A stretch of DNA of 64,000 nucleotides from positions 17,396 to 81,395 of the forward strand of contig JADZCN010000098.1 in assembly GCA_020851565.1 (NCBI GenBank), given 5' to 3'. Shown here piece by piece: positions 33,611-42,330 of the stretch. Source of the stretch: Acidobacteriota bacterium (lineage in GTDB: Bacteria > Acidobacteriota > Vicinamibacteria > Vicinamibacterales > UBA2999). The stretch's first letter is position 1. Every line of letters starts with the position of its first letter. A program made the position numbers and the translations under genes. The notes below the pieces were generated by a model. It was not told where the DNA came from. It made no database searches and saw only the letters and a list, made by a program, of their open reading frames with translations.

Positions 33611-34525
33611 TCAGTGACAGATACCGGTCCCGAAGTCGCGGAACGTCTCGCCCGCTACCGGCACGAACTCCCAGTCGTACGCGCCCGGGCGCAACGTGAA
33701 CTTGATCACGCCCCACACCCTCGCGCGAATCTCGCTGTTCGGGATCCCCGCGCCGAATGCGTGTGTCCAGGCGCCGCCGGTGCCGACGACGAACTGCCGC
33801 AGGCCGCGAGTCGGGTCGAGCCGGCCGTTCGGGTCCTGCGGGGCGAAGCGCTCGTAGAAGTGGTTGTGCGCCGCCACGACCACGTCGGCACCCTCGGCGT
33901 ACAGGACGTCCCACAGCGGCTTTACCTCGCCGGTGGGCTGGTGCGGCGCGAGCGCCGAGCTGAAGAGGGGATAGTGCATGATGGCCATCGTGCAGGCCGC
34001 GCGGCTCGAGGAGAGCACGCTCCTCAGCCAGGCCAGCTGCGGCGAGCCGGCGTCGAGGGGGATGACGCTGTTCAGCGCGACGATCTGCCAGTCACCGGCC
34101 TTGTATGTGTAATAACCCGACCCGGGCGCCGCCGCCTCGCCGAAGTACGAAAAGTACCCGAAGGCGCCGGGCGTGTCGTAATCGTGGTTGCCGGGCACGG
34201 GAAAGGTGCGTGCCCGGTGGCGACCCCAGTTGGGCGCGTAGCAGCGCTCGTATTGCTCCAGCGAGCCATCGGGATGGACGCCGTCGCCGGCGAGGAACAC
34301 CGTGCCCGGAATCTCGTCGAGGAGACGGGCCGTGGCCTCGGCGGCCGGGCTCGCGCCGCTGCTGCTGCAGTCGGTTGCGTCGCCCGCGCCCACGAGCACT
34401 GCCGTGGCGCCAGGCACCGGCGTCGGAGCCAGCGGGCTGGTGGGTCCGTCTGCGCCACACCCGCTCAAGGCGAGGTGGAGGAACACTCCCCCGATGCCCG
34501 CTGTCCTCACCCAACGCCGACGCAT
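33611..34525 (-). CDS. Purple-acid-phosphatase-like metallophosphoesterase lipoprotein (copy 2, divergent motifs)
   Basis: A 304-residue paralog of the preceding protein, also a lipoprotein (LHLALSGCGADG). The motifs VGAGDATDC, PGNHDYDTP and MHYPLF are kept, but two differ. The GDNVY block is AGDGVHPDG, so the PAP tyrosine is His and the Asn is Gly. The GHDHHYERF block is AHNHFYERF. These changes predict altered metal use or reduced activity. It has its own sigma-54-type promoter 24 bases upstream and is separated from copy 1 by 134 bases. The pair probably arose by tandem duplication. Confidence 0.82.
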   Translation of the reverse strand: MRRRWVRTAGIGGVFLHLALSGCGADGPTSPLAPTPVPGATAVLVGAGDATDCSSSGASPAAEATARLLDEIPGTVFLAGDGVHPDGSLEQYERCYAPNWGRHRARTFPVPGNHDYDTPGAFGYFSYFGEAAAPGSGYYTYKAGDWQIVALNSVIPLDAGSPQLAWLRSVLSSSRAACTMAIMHYPLFSSALAPHQPTGEVKPLWDVLYAEGADVVVAAHNHFYERFAPQDPNGRLDPTRGLRQFVVGTGGAWTHAFGAGIPNSEIRARVWGVIKFTLRPGAYDWEFVPVAGETFRDFGTGICH

Positions 34526-34548
34526 GACCGCCTCCGCTGACGACGGGA

Positions 34549-34562
34549 GCAAGGCGCATGCC
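34549..34562 (-). promoter_or_regulatory. Candidate sigma-54 promoter for metallophosphoesterase copy 2
   Basis: On the minus strand GGCATGCGCCTTGC has the GG-N10-GC spacing and matches the promoter ahead of copy 1 at 13 of these 14 bases. The -12 C is 24 bases from the start codon, almost the same geometry as for copy 1. Confidence 0.6.
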
Positions 34563-34656
34563 GCCACGGTGCAGCGAGACACGCGCGTGGTCGTGTGCGC
34601 AGGCGTGCAGGTTCGCGCACCACGACGCCGCCGGCATGGCGGGCAGGCGGCACGAA

Positions 34657-36168
34657 CTATCGCGTGGTGAAGGAAAACACGCTCTCGACGTAGCCGAACC
34701 ACAGATGGTCGCCGCGAAACGTGCCCGTCACCACGCGACCACCTTTGATCCACCCGAGGAAGCCGTTGACGGAAAGCCGCGGTGTGATGGTGAAATCGGC
34801 CGAACCCTCCACGGAGGTGCCCAGCCGCGTGCTTCCGTTCGAGCGGCGACCCGCGTACCCGAAGACGGCCCCTGAGTCGAGGGTGGCGCCGCTGCCGATG
34901 TACCAGAGGTCCCCGGCCGATGCGAGGTCCAGGCGGTGGACGTCGAGCCGCAGGCCGAGTGTGGATCGCGGCCGCGCCTGCGCCGACACGAACACGTCGT
35001 TTAGGTTCATCGTGCTGTACGCCGTGGTCTGCGAGTATCGCCGCACCGTGGGCAGCAGCGGAAAGAACGTTCCGTGCGCCTCGTCTGCCGCCGACTCATC
35101 GCCAGATGCGCGGAACAGGCCGGCGCGGATCCAGGGGCGCCACCCTGCGCGTGACCACTGGTAGCCGGCTTCGGCCGCGAAGGCGTGCGCGCGATGATCC
35201 TGGCCGTACCAGTCACCCGCCTGCCACGCGGTCCACCCCAGCACGTCGACTTCGCCGCCGGCGGCCGGGTACGCGCCGATGAGCGTGCCGCCGATCGTCG
35301 TGATACCGATGTCGGCCTCCGCGGCGGCCCGGCCCGTGTTGTCGGGACGCTGCGTGACGGGCCGATGGTCGGCGTAGTACAGCGAGAACCCCTGGACCTG
35401 CGTGCGCCGGGGGGCTTGCGCGCTGCCCTGGGAGCTCGCCGTCACCCCGCCCACGAAGACGTCCGTGATGGTGGGACCCGCGACGCGCGCGAAGCCACCC
35501 TGCGTCGGCATGAACGCGATGCCGGTGGCGCGCCAGGACGGCCGCGTGATGTCTGCGCGCACGCCGTCGTAGCCGCGCTGGACGATGGCCCACTCGAACT
35601 CGCCGACCAGTCTCGCGTCGAGGCGCTGGCGCTTCACGGCCTCGACCTTCGGCACGCCGCTCGGCGCTTCAGCGCCCGAGGTGTACGGCATGCGGCCCAC
35701 CTGCAGGTCGAAGCCGCGCGCGAGATCGGGGAATCGCACGTGGGCGTAGCGCAGGTACAGCTGTTGCTGGTTGGCGTGGCGACCGCCCTGGTCGAAATAC
35801 AGCGCGCCGGTTCCGAACGGCCCGGGATTCGACGCACGCTCCGGCAGGCCGACGAACCCGACGTGCTGCGCGGCCAGCGTGGTCTGGACGCGGCGCCAGC
35901 GGCCGCGCAGCTCGAGCCGCAGCCGGTTGCCAAGGAAGGCGTAGTCGGGATCACCGCCGGTGGGCGGCGGCTCGAAGAAGCGCCACGACTCCAGGCGGGC
36001 GACGTTGCTGATGGACGCCTGCCACGTGGGCGCGGGCGGCGCCGCGCCCGCGGCCCCTGGCGCCTGCCCGGCCACCGCGGGGCCGGCGCCGAGGGTCCCG
36101 GTCACCAGTGCGGCGAGCGCCGCTCGGGCGAGGCCGGAGCCCGGAACGTCGGGCCCCGGGGCGCTCAT
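34657..36168 (-). CDS. Outer-membrane beta-barrel porin, alginate-export-like
   Basis: A 503-residue protein with a signal peptide (to about GPAVAGQA) and alternating amphipathic strands through the C-terminus, ending in Phe-rich VESVFSFTTR. RLRLELRGRWRRVQTTL, LYLRYAHVRFPDLARGFDLQ and WTAWQAGDWYG are typical of the alginate-export family of beta-barrels. It should form an outer-membrane channel. Its start overlaps the stop of the multicopper oxidase gene by 4 bases, so it is the third gene of the ytfE operon. The transported compound is unknown. Confidence 0.78.
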   Translation of the reverse strand: MSAPGPDVPGSGLARAALAALVTGTLGAGPAVAGQAPGAAGAAPPAPTWQASISNVARLESWRFFEPPPTGGDPDYAFLGNRLRLELRGRWRRVQTTLAAQHVGFVGLPERASNPGPFGTGALYFDQGGRHANQQQLYLRYAHVRFPDLARGFDLQVGRMPYTSGAEAPSGVPKVEAVKRQRLDARLVGEFEWAIVQRGYDGVRADITRPSWRATGIAFMPTQGGFARVAGPTITDVFVGGVTASSQGSAQAPRRTQVQGFSLYYADHRPVTQRPDNTGRAAAEADIGITTIGGTLIGAYPAAGGEVDVLGWTAWQAGDWYGQDHRAHAFAAEAGYQWSRAGWRPWIRAGLFRASGDESAADEAHGTFFPLLPTVRRYSQTTAYSTMNLNDVFVSAQARPRSTLGLRLDVHRLDLASAGDLWYIGSGATLDSGAVFGYAGRRSNGSTRLGTSVEGSADFTITPRLSVNGFLGWIKGGRVVTGTFRGDHLWFGYVESVFSFTTR

Positions 36169-37655
36169 GGCTTCCTCGGGTGATGTTCGTGCTGGCTGGT
36201 GGAGGGCTGTCCCGGTCCCACGAGCACGGTCCCCATCAGCCCGCCGTCGGCGTGGTCCAGGATGTGGCAGTGGAACATCCACTCACCCGGCCGCTCGTTG
36301 AAGTGCACCAGGAAGCGCAGCTTCGTCTTCATCGGCACGTTCAGCGTGTCCTTCCAGCCGAGAGGCCTGACTGGCTGGTCCTTCTCGTCCAGCTGCATGA
36401 AGAAGAACCCGTGGAGATGGAACGGGTGATCCCATTCGCTGTCGTTGTCGATCTCCCAGATCTGCTTCTCGCCGAGCGCGGCCAGGAAGGGCTTGGCCTC
36501 CCAGTAGGGCACGCCGTTCACGCGGAACTCCGATTCGCCGTCCTTGCCGGCCGGCGGCAGCGTGAGGACGACCGGCACGCGCGTGGCCCCCGCCGGATCC
36601 GTCGGCGTGATGGTGCGCCGCACCACCGGCAGCTTCGCGTTCTTGATGGGCGGCTCGTCGGTGAACTGGATGGTGAACACCTCCTCCACGTCGCGGTACT
36701 GCACGCTGCCATACCCGCGGTTGTAGAGCATCGCGCGCACGACCAGTGTGCTCCCGGGCGCGCCCGTCGGCGTGACCAGCACGTCCAGCCGCTCGCCCGT
36801 GGTGATGAGCACGGTCCCGCTCGTCACCGGCTCCTCCTGGAGCCCGCCGTCGTTGCCGATGGTCACGAACGGCTGCCCGTCCATGTCGAGGAGGAAGAAG
36901 CGGCTCTTGGCCGCGTTGACGATGCGCCAGCGCTGGGGCGCGCCCGCGCGGGCCTTCAGGGTGGGACGCACGCGGCCGTTCACGAGCACGTACGCGCCCT
37001 CACGCCCGAACACCATGCCGGCCGGCCCGCCGCTGTCCGCCGGCTCCAGCGTGCCGGTCTTGTCGAATCCGATGTCGCTCAGGACCAGCGTGAGCTCGTC
37101 CTCGATGCCCACGCCGTCGCCCGGGTCCTCGACGAGCAGCGCGCCGTACAGGCCAAAGCCCACCTGCGCGGCCGACATCACGTGCGGGTGGTACCAGTAG
37201 AGCGAGGCATCGGGCGTGATGAAGTCGTAGGTGAAGGTCTCGCCCTTCTTCACCGGCGGCTGGGAGATGCCGGGCACGCCGTCCATCTCGATGGGCACGC
37301 GGACCCCGTGCCAGTGGATGGTGGTGTCCTGGTCGAGGTTGTTCGTGAAGTGCACGATGAGGCGGTCGCCCACCTTGGTGCGGATGAGCGGGCCGGGCAG
37401 CCCGCCATCGTAGGTCCAGGCCTTCACGACCTTGCCCGGCGAAACCTCGACCTCGGCGAGGCGCGCCTCGAGGTCGATCTCGACGATGGACGGGTCCGGG
37501 TTCTTGTCCACGGCCTCGCGCAGCTTGATGGTGTCGTCCCAGCCCGCAGGCGCCAGGGAGGTGCCCGGTTGCGCAGCGGCTGGCCCCGCGCCCGGCCACA
37601 GCAGGGCGCCCACGACGAAGCCGGAGATCGTGAAAGAGCGGAGAGTCGTCAGCAT
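36165..37655 (-). CDS. Secreted multicopper oxidase
   Basis: A 496-residue three-domain multicopper oxidase. The copper blocks are IHWHGVRVP, WYHPHVM, HPFHLHGFFF and MFHCHILDHADGGLM, the last holding the T1 Cys, His and a Met. Size and blocks exclude the two-domain nitrite reductase NirK. A signal peptide ends near GPAAAQP. It follows ytfE by 25 bases and precedes a porin, so it is in an operon with an NO-stress gene; its physiological donor is unknown. Start ATG 37655 is used; a GTG 12 bases upstream is possible. Confidence 0.85.
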   Translation of the reverse strand: MLTTLRSFTISGFVVGALLWPGAGPAAAQPGTSLAPAGWDDTIKLREAVDKNPDPSIVEIDLEARLAEVEVSPGKVVKAWTYDGGLPGPLIRTKVGDRLIVHFTNNLDQDTTIHWHGVRVPIEMDGVPGISQPPVKKGETFTYDFITPDASLYWYHPHVMSAAQVGFGLYGALLVEDPGDGVGIEDELTLVLSDIGFDKTGTLEPADSGGPAGMVFGREGAYVLVNGRVRPTLKARAGAPQRWRIVNAAKSRFFLLDMDGQPFVTIGNDGGLQEEPVTSGTVLITTGERLDVLVTPTGAPGSTLVVRAMLYNRGYGSVQYRDVEEVFTIQFTDEPPIKNAKLPVVRRTITPTDPAGATRVPVVLTLPPAGKDGESEFRVNGVPYWEAKPFLAALGEKQIWEIDNDSEWDHPFHLHGFFFMQLDEKDQPVRPLGWKDTLNVPMKTKLRFLVHFNERPGEWMFHCHILDHADGGLMGTVLVGPGQPSTSQHEHHPRKP

Positions 37656-37680
37656 GTCAGTCACCACACCTGCGGCCGCG

Positions 37681-38346
37681 TCAGGCGACCAGCGCCCGGC
37701 GAAAGAGGACGTTGTTCTCGAGATGAATGTGTTCCATCAACTCCTGTTCGAGCTGCAACAGGCCCAGGTAGAGTGCGCGCCAGGTGGTGCACGCCTCGGC
37801 CGGCGGCGTGAGGTCGGCGGTGAGCGAGCGCAGCTCGAGCAGGTGCTCGCGGTGATGCTCGTGCTCCAGCTCCATCACGTGCACCGGCGCCGCGGCCTGG
37901 CCGCCAAGCCCCGACACGATCAGCGGGAAGAGAATCTCCTCTTCCTTGCGGAGGTGATCGAGGAGCGACTCGTGCATGGCCTCGAGCGCGGTGGCCAGGC
38001 CGCGGGGGCACGAGGCCTTGTCCCCGTGGCGCTGCTCGACCTTCCGGGCCATCGCCAGCAGCTCAGGCAGCGCCGCCCGAAGCCGTCGGTGATAGGTCGT
38101 CTCGATATGGTCGACGAGGACGGGCAGGGGCGCCTCGTCCCAGCGCGGGCGATCCGCCACGAGCGGGTCCTCGGCTTCGATGGCCGCCAGGATGGCGTCC
38201 GGATCCAGCTGCCGCTCCCGGCAGACCTCATCCAGGTTGCGGCGTCCCCCGCAGCAGAAGTCCAGCCGATTGCGAAAGAACACGCGCGCGGCCCCGGGAT
38301 GGGCGACCGCCAGTTCGGCAAGGGTTGTAGAAGCGTTCATGGTCAT
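37681..38346 (-). CDS. ytfE: Iron-sulfur cluster repair di-iron protein (YtfE/RIC/ScdA)
   Basis: A 221-residue protein. The N-terminal ScdA-type segment carries LDFCCGGRRNLDEVC. A four-helix hemerythrin-like domain follows, with ligands HIETTYHRRL, HESLLDHLRKEEEILFP and MELEHEHHREHLLEL, then MEHIHLENNVLF. RIC proteins repair nitrosylated or oxidised Fe-S clusters and respond to NO. It is divergent from a NorR-type activator and begins an operon with a multicopper oxidase and a porin. A second ATG at 38340 sits at the same distance from the sigma-54 promoter as in the phosphoesterase genes, so either ATG could be used. Confidence 0.9.
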   Translation of the reverse strand: MTMNASTTLAELAVAHPGAARVFFRNRLDFCCGGRRNLDEVCRERQLDPDAILAAIEAEDPLVADRPRWDEAPLPVLVDHIETTYHRRLRAALPELLAMARKVEQRHGDKASCPRGLATALEAMHESLLDHLRKEEEILFPLIVSGLGGQAAAPVHVMELEHEHHREHLLELRSLTADLTPPAEACTTWRALYLGLLQLEQELMEHIHLENNVLFRRALVA

Positions 38347-38363
38347 GGTCCCGCAGATCGGTG

Positions 38364-38380
38364 AGCAGCATCGGTGCCGG
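38364..38380 (-). promoter_or_regulatory. Candidate sigma-54 promoter for ytfE
   Basis: On the minus strand CCGGCACCGATGCTGCT has GG-N10-GC spacing and a good -24 element (GGCAC), with a weaker -12 (CTGCT). It lies 19-25 bases ahead of the two possible ytfE starts. Its position fits control by the divergent NorR-type activator. Confidence 0.5.
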
Positions 38381-38422
38381 TGTGGGCGGCGTTGCGTGTC
38401 AACGACTTACGGGAGGTGTTAT

Positions 38423-38454
38423 GATTCCTTCAACATCCTGATGTTATCAGAATC
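38423..38454. promoter_or_regulatory. Nested inverted repeats in the norR-ytfE intergenic region
   Basis: AACAT-CCTG-ATGTT (38432-38445) overlaps CTGAT-GTT-ATCAG (38438-38450), and GATTC (38423-38427) pairs with GAATC (38450-38454). The nested dyads are AT-rich in a GC-rich genome and lie between divergent genes, so they are likely regulatory. They do not clearly match the E. coli NorR site, and which protein binds is unknown. Confidence 0.4.
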
Positions 38455-38460
38455 GCAACA

Positions 38461-40053
38461 ATGTTGACGCATCCGCAACACGCTTCGATGTCCCTCGAAG
38501 TGCTCCTGGAGATTGCGCGCGACCTGACGGCCTCGCTCGCAGCCGCGGATCGGTATGCCCGCCTGATTGCCGCGGTCCGGCGTCTCATTCCGTGCGACGC
38601 CGCCTGCCTTCTACGGCTCGACGGCGCGGACCTGGTCCCGATGGCCGGATACGGCCTGACGACGGCGGCGCTGTCGCGGCGCTATCCCCGACGGGAGCAC
38701 CCGAGGCTCGACGTCATCCTGAACTCGTGCGAGCCCGTGCGGTTCCCTCCGGACAGCGCGTTGCCCGATCCGTTCGATGGGGGCATCGAGGGCGCGCCGG
38801 GCCCGCTCCACAAGGTGCACGCGTGCATGGGCGTGGCGCTCACGGAGGGGGGCGAGGTCGTCGGCGCGCTCACCGCCGATGGCCTTGAGGGCCACCAGTT
38901 CGATGCCATCGATCCGAGGATGGTGGCCACGCTCGGGGCGCTGGCGGGCGCGGCACTGCGCACCTCCGCGCTCATCGAGGCCCTCGAGCAGCGCGCCGAT
39001 CACCGGGGCCGCGTGGCCAGGGAGCTGCTGCGGAGCGCGGCGCAGTCGAGTGGCGGGGCACTGCTCGGTTCGAGCGCCGCGGTGGCGAAGCTGCGTCGGG
39101 AGATCGCGCTGGTGGCGGCCTCCGATCTCGCGGTGCTGATCACCGGTGAGACGGGCGTGGGGAAGGAACTGGTCGCGCACCACGTCCACGCGGCCTCGGC
39201 GCGCCGCGACGAGGCGCTGATCCACGTGAACTGCGCCGCGCTGCCGCTGTCGATTGCCGAAAGCGAGCTGTTCGGCCACGTGGCCGGCGCCTTCACGGGC
39301 GCCACGCGCGACCGCGCGGGCAAGTTCGAGGTCGCCGATGGCGGTACGCTCTTCCTCGACGAGATCGGCGAGCTCTCGCTCGAGATCCAGCCCAAGCTGC
39401 TGCGGGTGCTGCAGCACGGCGAGATCCAGCGCGTGGGGAGCGACCGGGCGCACCGCGTCAACGTGCGGGTCATCGCCGCCACCAACCGGGATCTCGAACG
39501 CGAGGTGGCAGCCGGCCGCGTCCGCGCCGACCTGTACCATCGCCTGGCCGCGTTTCCCCTCCCGGTACCCCCGCTCCGCGCGCGGGGCGAGGACACGCCC
39601 GTGCTGGCGGCGCATTTTGCCGACGCCGCCGCGCGCCGCCTCGGCCTGGCGGGGGTGCGGTTCACGGACGAGGCCCGCCTCCAGCTCTTGATGAACGACT
39701 GGCCGGGCAACGTGCGTGAGCTGGAGAACGTGATCGGCCGGGGTGTCCTCCGCGCGTCGTTCGGCCACGACCGCACGCGCATCATCGAGCTCGACGCCGC
39801 CCACCTGGACCTGCGGCCGCGCCTGGCCGACGGGCCTCCTGCCGTCGGGCCGGGATCCGAGGCGGCCGGGGATCAGGTCCCGCCCGGCGGCGAGGCCCCC
39901 CTGGGCGCTCGCCTCGCCCGCTTCGAGCGGGAGGTCATCCTGGGCGCCGTTCAGCGCCATGGGGGGAATTGGTCGGCAGCCGCGCGCGACTTGGGACTGC
40001 ACCGAAGCAACCTGCACCACCGTGCCCGAAGACTGGGACTCAAAAGTCGATAA
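38461..40053 (+). CDS. norR: NorR-type sigma-54-dependent transcriptional activator
   Basis: A 530-residue regulator with an N-terminal GAF domain (residues about 1-180), an AAA+ domain with Walker A GETGVGKE, the sigma-54 contact motif GAFTGA and Walker [11 protein letters not shown], and a C-terminal Fis-type helix-turn-helix ([18 protein letters not shown]). The GAF domain of NorR senses NO at a non-heme iron. It is divergent from ytfE, and candidate sigma-54 promoters lie between them, supporting an NO-responsive role; regulation of the nearby phosphoesterases by the same protein is possible but unsupported. Confidence 0.88.
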   Translation: MLTHPQHASMSLEVLLEIARDLTASLAAADRYARLIAAVRRLIPCDAACLLRLDGADLVPMAGYGLTTAALSRRYPRREHPRLDVILNSCEPVRFPPDSALPDPFDGGIEGAPGPLHKVHACMGVALTEGGEVVGALTADGLEGHQFDAIDPRMVATLGALAGAALRTSALIEALEQRADHRGRVARELLRSAAQSSGGALLGSSAAVAKLRREIALVAASDLAVLITGETGVGKELVAHHVHAASARRDEALIHVNCAALPLSIAESELFGHVAGAFTGATRDRAGKFEVADGGTLFLDEIGELSLEIQPKLLRVLQHGEIQRVGSDRAHRVNVRVIAATNRDLEREVAAGRVRADLYHRLAAFPLPVPPLRARGEDTPVLAAHFADAAARRLGLAGVRFTDEARLQLLMNDWPGNVRELENVIGRGVLRASFGHDRTRIIELDAAHLDLRPRLADGPPAVGPGSEAAGDQVPPGGEAPLGARLARFEREVILGAVQRHGGNWSAAARDLGLHRSNLHHRARRLGLKSR

Positions 40054-40069
40054 AGAGACAAAATATGAC

Positions 40070-40099
40070 TTGAAAGCCATTTAAGATTGGGCGTATGCT
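40070..40099 (+). promoter_or_regulatory. Candidate promoter for the glycosyltransferase, leaderless type
   Basis: TTGAAA (40070-40075) and TATGCT (40094-40099) are separated by 18 bases. The -10 hexamer ends 6 bases before the ATG at 40106, so the transcript would begin on the start codon. No Shine-Dalgarno is present. Confidence 0.45.
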
Positions 40100-40105
40100 T
40101 CGCCC

Positions 40106-41110
40106 ATGGGTGCATCCCCCAACGCCCCACGCATCGCCGCGATTGTCGGCGTCAAGGACGAGGTCGAGCTCGTCGGCGCGTCCATCAAGCATCTGCGACA
40201 AATCGGCGTCGATCACATCATCGTCGCCGACGCGGGCTCCACCGACGGCACGCTCGACGTGCTCGAGGACGAGCGGCGCGGCGGTGACGTGGTCGTGACA
40301 CACGTGGACCCCACCACGGTCGTCGACTACGACACCGAATCGGCGCACGCCATGGCGCTCGCGCGCGCCTCGGGTGCGGACTGGGTCCTCTTCATGGACG
40401 CCGACGAGTTCTTCATCCCCGCCACCGGGTCGCTGAAGGACTGCCGTCACCTCCAGGACGCCGACGTCATCGTCGCCGACCGCTTCAACGTCGTGGTCAC
40501 GCCGGACCATCTTCTGATGCCGACGACCCTGACGCCGCGCCACTACGGACGCCTGAGCCTCTTCACGCGGCAGGTTGGCGACTTCCGGCGATACATGGAC
40601 GATCGACCGCACGCGTCGTTCGTGACCGTGCGGCCCGGGCCGAAGGTGCTGGCGCGGCCGTCCGTAGCCGCCGCGCTCGCGCCCGGCGGGCACGACGTGC
40701 ACGCCACCGGCGCCCGGCGCGCCGTCGCCACCGATCTCATCGTTGCGCACGTGCCGTTCACGACGCAGGATCGGTTCGAGCGAAAGGTCGCCAACATCCG
40801 GAAGGAAGTGGAGATGCGCCCCGCGTACTTCGCGGGCGGCTACGCGTGGCACTGGCGACGCTGGGCCGAGATGACGGCACCCGGCGCACTGGACGCCGAG
40901 TTCGCGCGCCAGATCACCTACGAGCACGCCCTCGCGGGCTTGCGGCGCGAAGGCGTCGTGCGCTCCGCGGCGGAGCTGCTGGCCGAGCGGGCGCCGGTGC
41001 CGGTGGCGGCCCCGACTGCGTCGCTTGCCGGTCGCCTGTGGCACGAGCTCCAGGCGATGCGCGAATGGGCGCGGCACCCGCTGCACTCGCGCCTGCGGCC
41101 CGTGCACTAG
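40106..41110 (+). CDS. Glycosyltransferase family 2-like protein
   Basis: A 334-residue GT-A fold protein. The N-terminal strand IAAIVGVKDEVELVGASI, the IIVADAGSTDGTLDVL segment and the metal-binding DxD in VLFMDADEFF are visible. It resembles the short glycosyltransferase 2/4-type proteins with unknown acceptors. The C-terminus has basic helices. It overlaps the convergent VIT1-type gene by 4 bases at its 3' end. Expression may be leaderless. Confidence 0.85.
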   Translation: MGASPNAPRIAAIVGVKDEVELVGASIKHLRQIGVDHIIVADAGSTDGTLDVLEDERRGGDVVVTHVDPTTVVDYDTESAHAMALARASGADWVLFMDADEFFIPATGSLKDCRHLQDADVIVADRFNVVVTPDHLLMPTTLTPRHYGRLSLFTRQVGDFRRYMDDRPHASFVTVRPGPKVLARPSVAAALAPGGHDVHATGARRAVATDLIVAHVPFTTQDRFERKVANIRKEVEMRPAYFAGGYAWHWRRWAEMTAPGALDAEFARQITYEHALAGLRREGVVRSAAELLAERAPVPVAAPTASLAGRLWHELQAMREWARHPLHSRLRPVH

Positions 41111-41799
41111 GCCACGGCGGTTCCGAACAGCGATCCGACCGCCGCGGTGGCCGCCATGGCCAGCGCGCCCCAGAACGCGACGCGGCCCGCGCCCACCCAC
41201 GGCGACGCTCCGCCCGCGCCGCCGGCGAGGGCGCCCAACCCCGCGAGGAAGAGGAGCGAGGTGGCCGACACCACGAGCACCATGCGCGTGGGAGGGGTGA
41301 TCACGACCATCGCGATGGGCAGCGCCGCGCCGATCGCAAACGTGGCGGCCGAGGCCACGGCCGCCTGAAGAGGGCGCGCCGCGAGCTCCTCGGTCATGCC
41401 CAGCTCGTCGCGCGCGTGCGCTGCCAGGGCATCGTGCGCCATCAGCTGCTCGGCCACCTGGCGCGCGAGCTGGGTGTCGAGGCCGCGCCGCTCGTAGATG
41501 CCGGTCAGCTCGTTCACCTCGCTCGGGAGATCGGTGGCCAGCTCCCCGCGCTCGCGCGCCAGGTCGGCGCGTTCGGTGTCGGCCTGCGAGCTCACCGACA
41601 CGTACTCGCCAGCCGCCATCGAGAGCGCTCCCGCCACGAGCCCCGCCACGCCGGCCACGAGCACGTCGCTCTGCGCCGCCTGCGAGGCGGCCACGCCCAC
41701 CACGAGGCTTGCGGTCGAGACGATGCCGTCGTTGGCGCCCAGCACGGCGGCGCGCAGCCACCCGATGCGTTCGGTTCGATGCCGTTCCCTGTGGGGCAT
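41107..41799 (-). CDS. VIT1/CCC1-family iron/manganese transporter
   Basis: A 230-residue membrane protein with five hydrophobic segments. The first helix and signature are AAVLGANDGIVSTASLVVG, then VAGVAGLVAGALSMAAGEYVSV. The polar loop (RADLARERGELATDLPSEVNEL) has the acidic metal-binding residues between helices 2 and 3. VIT1-type proteins move Fe(II) or Mn(II) out of the cytosol. GAGGAGG lies 6 bases ahead of ATG 41799, which is preferred over the ATG at 41805 that directly abuts it. Confidence 0.9.
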   Translation of the reverse strand: MPHRERHRTERIGWLRAAVLGANDGIVSTASLVVGVAASQAAQSDVLVAGVAGLVAGALSMAAGEYVSVSSQADTERADLARERGELATDLPSEVNELTGIYERRGLDTQLARQVAEQLMAHDALAAHARDELGMTEELAARPLQAAVASAATFAIGAALPIAMVVITPPTRMVLVVSATSLLFLAGLGALAGGAGGASPWVGAGRVAFWGALAMAATAAVGSLFGTAVA

Positions 41800-41819
41800 G
41801 TTCATCCTCCTCGCCGCCC

Positions 41820-41833
41820 GCATGATGTCATGC
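41820..41833. promoter_or_regulatory. Candidate operator palindrome GCATGA-TG-TCATGC
   Basis: A perfect 6-2-6 inverted repeat lies between the divergent VIT1-type transporter and the NTF2-like gene. It could be a metal-regulator site given the transporter, but no regulator gene is nearby and the box does not match Fur or MntR consensus. Confidence 0.35.
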
Positions 41834-41865
41834 GCCGGGCCGGCCAGATGTGGCAACATGCGCGC

Positions 41866-42315
41866 ATGATGAGACGAGACCTGCTCAAGGGGGCGATCGC
41901 GGGCATGGCGGCCTCGGTGGTGGCTCCGGGCGAGGCGCGGGCGTCGGACGCCACGGTGCTGAAGATGCTGGACGAGTTCGCGGCGGCCTGGAACCGGCAC
42001 GACGTGGACGGGCTGATGGCCTGCATGGCGGCGGACTGCGTGTTCGAGGCCTCCGCCGGGCCCGAGGTGGCCGGTGCCCGGCACGTGGGGCGCGACGCGG
42101 TGCGCCGCGCGTACGCCGCCGTCTTCGAGGCTTATCCCGACGCGCGCTGGAACAACCCGCGCCACTTCGTCGCCGGCGATCGCGCCGTGTCGGAGTGGAC
42201 CTTCACGGGCACCACGAAGGCGGGCGCGAAGGTGGAGGTGAACGGCTGCGACATCTTCACGCTGAAGGACGGCAAGATCGCCCTCAAGAACTCCTACAGG
42301 AAGCAGCGGGGGTAG
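41866..42315 (+). CDS. Exported NTF2/SnoaL-like protein
   Basis: A 149-residue protein with a Tat-type signal (MMRRDLLKGAIAGMAASVV) followed by a cone-shaped NTF2-like domain: VLKMLDEFAAAWNRHDVDGL, then GRDAVRRAYAAVFEAYPDARW and EWTFTGTTKAGAKVEVNGCDIF. The family includes ester cyclases, isomerases and binding proteins. Function is unknown. A GC-rich hairpin lies after the stop. Confidence 0.82.
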   Translation: MMRRDLLKGAIAGMAASVVAPGEARASDATVLKMLDEFAAAWNRHDVDGLMACMAADCVFEASAGPEVAGARHVGRDAVRRAYAAVFEAYPDARWNNPRHFVAGDRAVSEWTFTGTTKAGAKVEVNGCDIFTLKDGKIALKNSYRKQRG

Positions 42316-42330
42316 GCGCCGGCCCGGCCG

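Noticed and set aside
36165..37655. Multicopper oxidase in an NO-linked operon as copper nitrite reductase NirK
   Set aside because: It has three cupredoxin domains and laccase-type HCHILDH, whereas NirK has two domains of about 350-380 residues.
38396..38406. GT-N7-AC as a NorR binding site
   Set aside because: Only one match to a four-base pattern in about 110 bases is expected by chance; NorR needs several sites.
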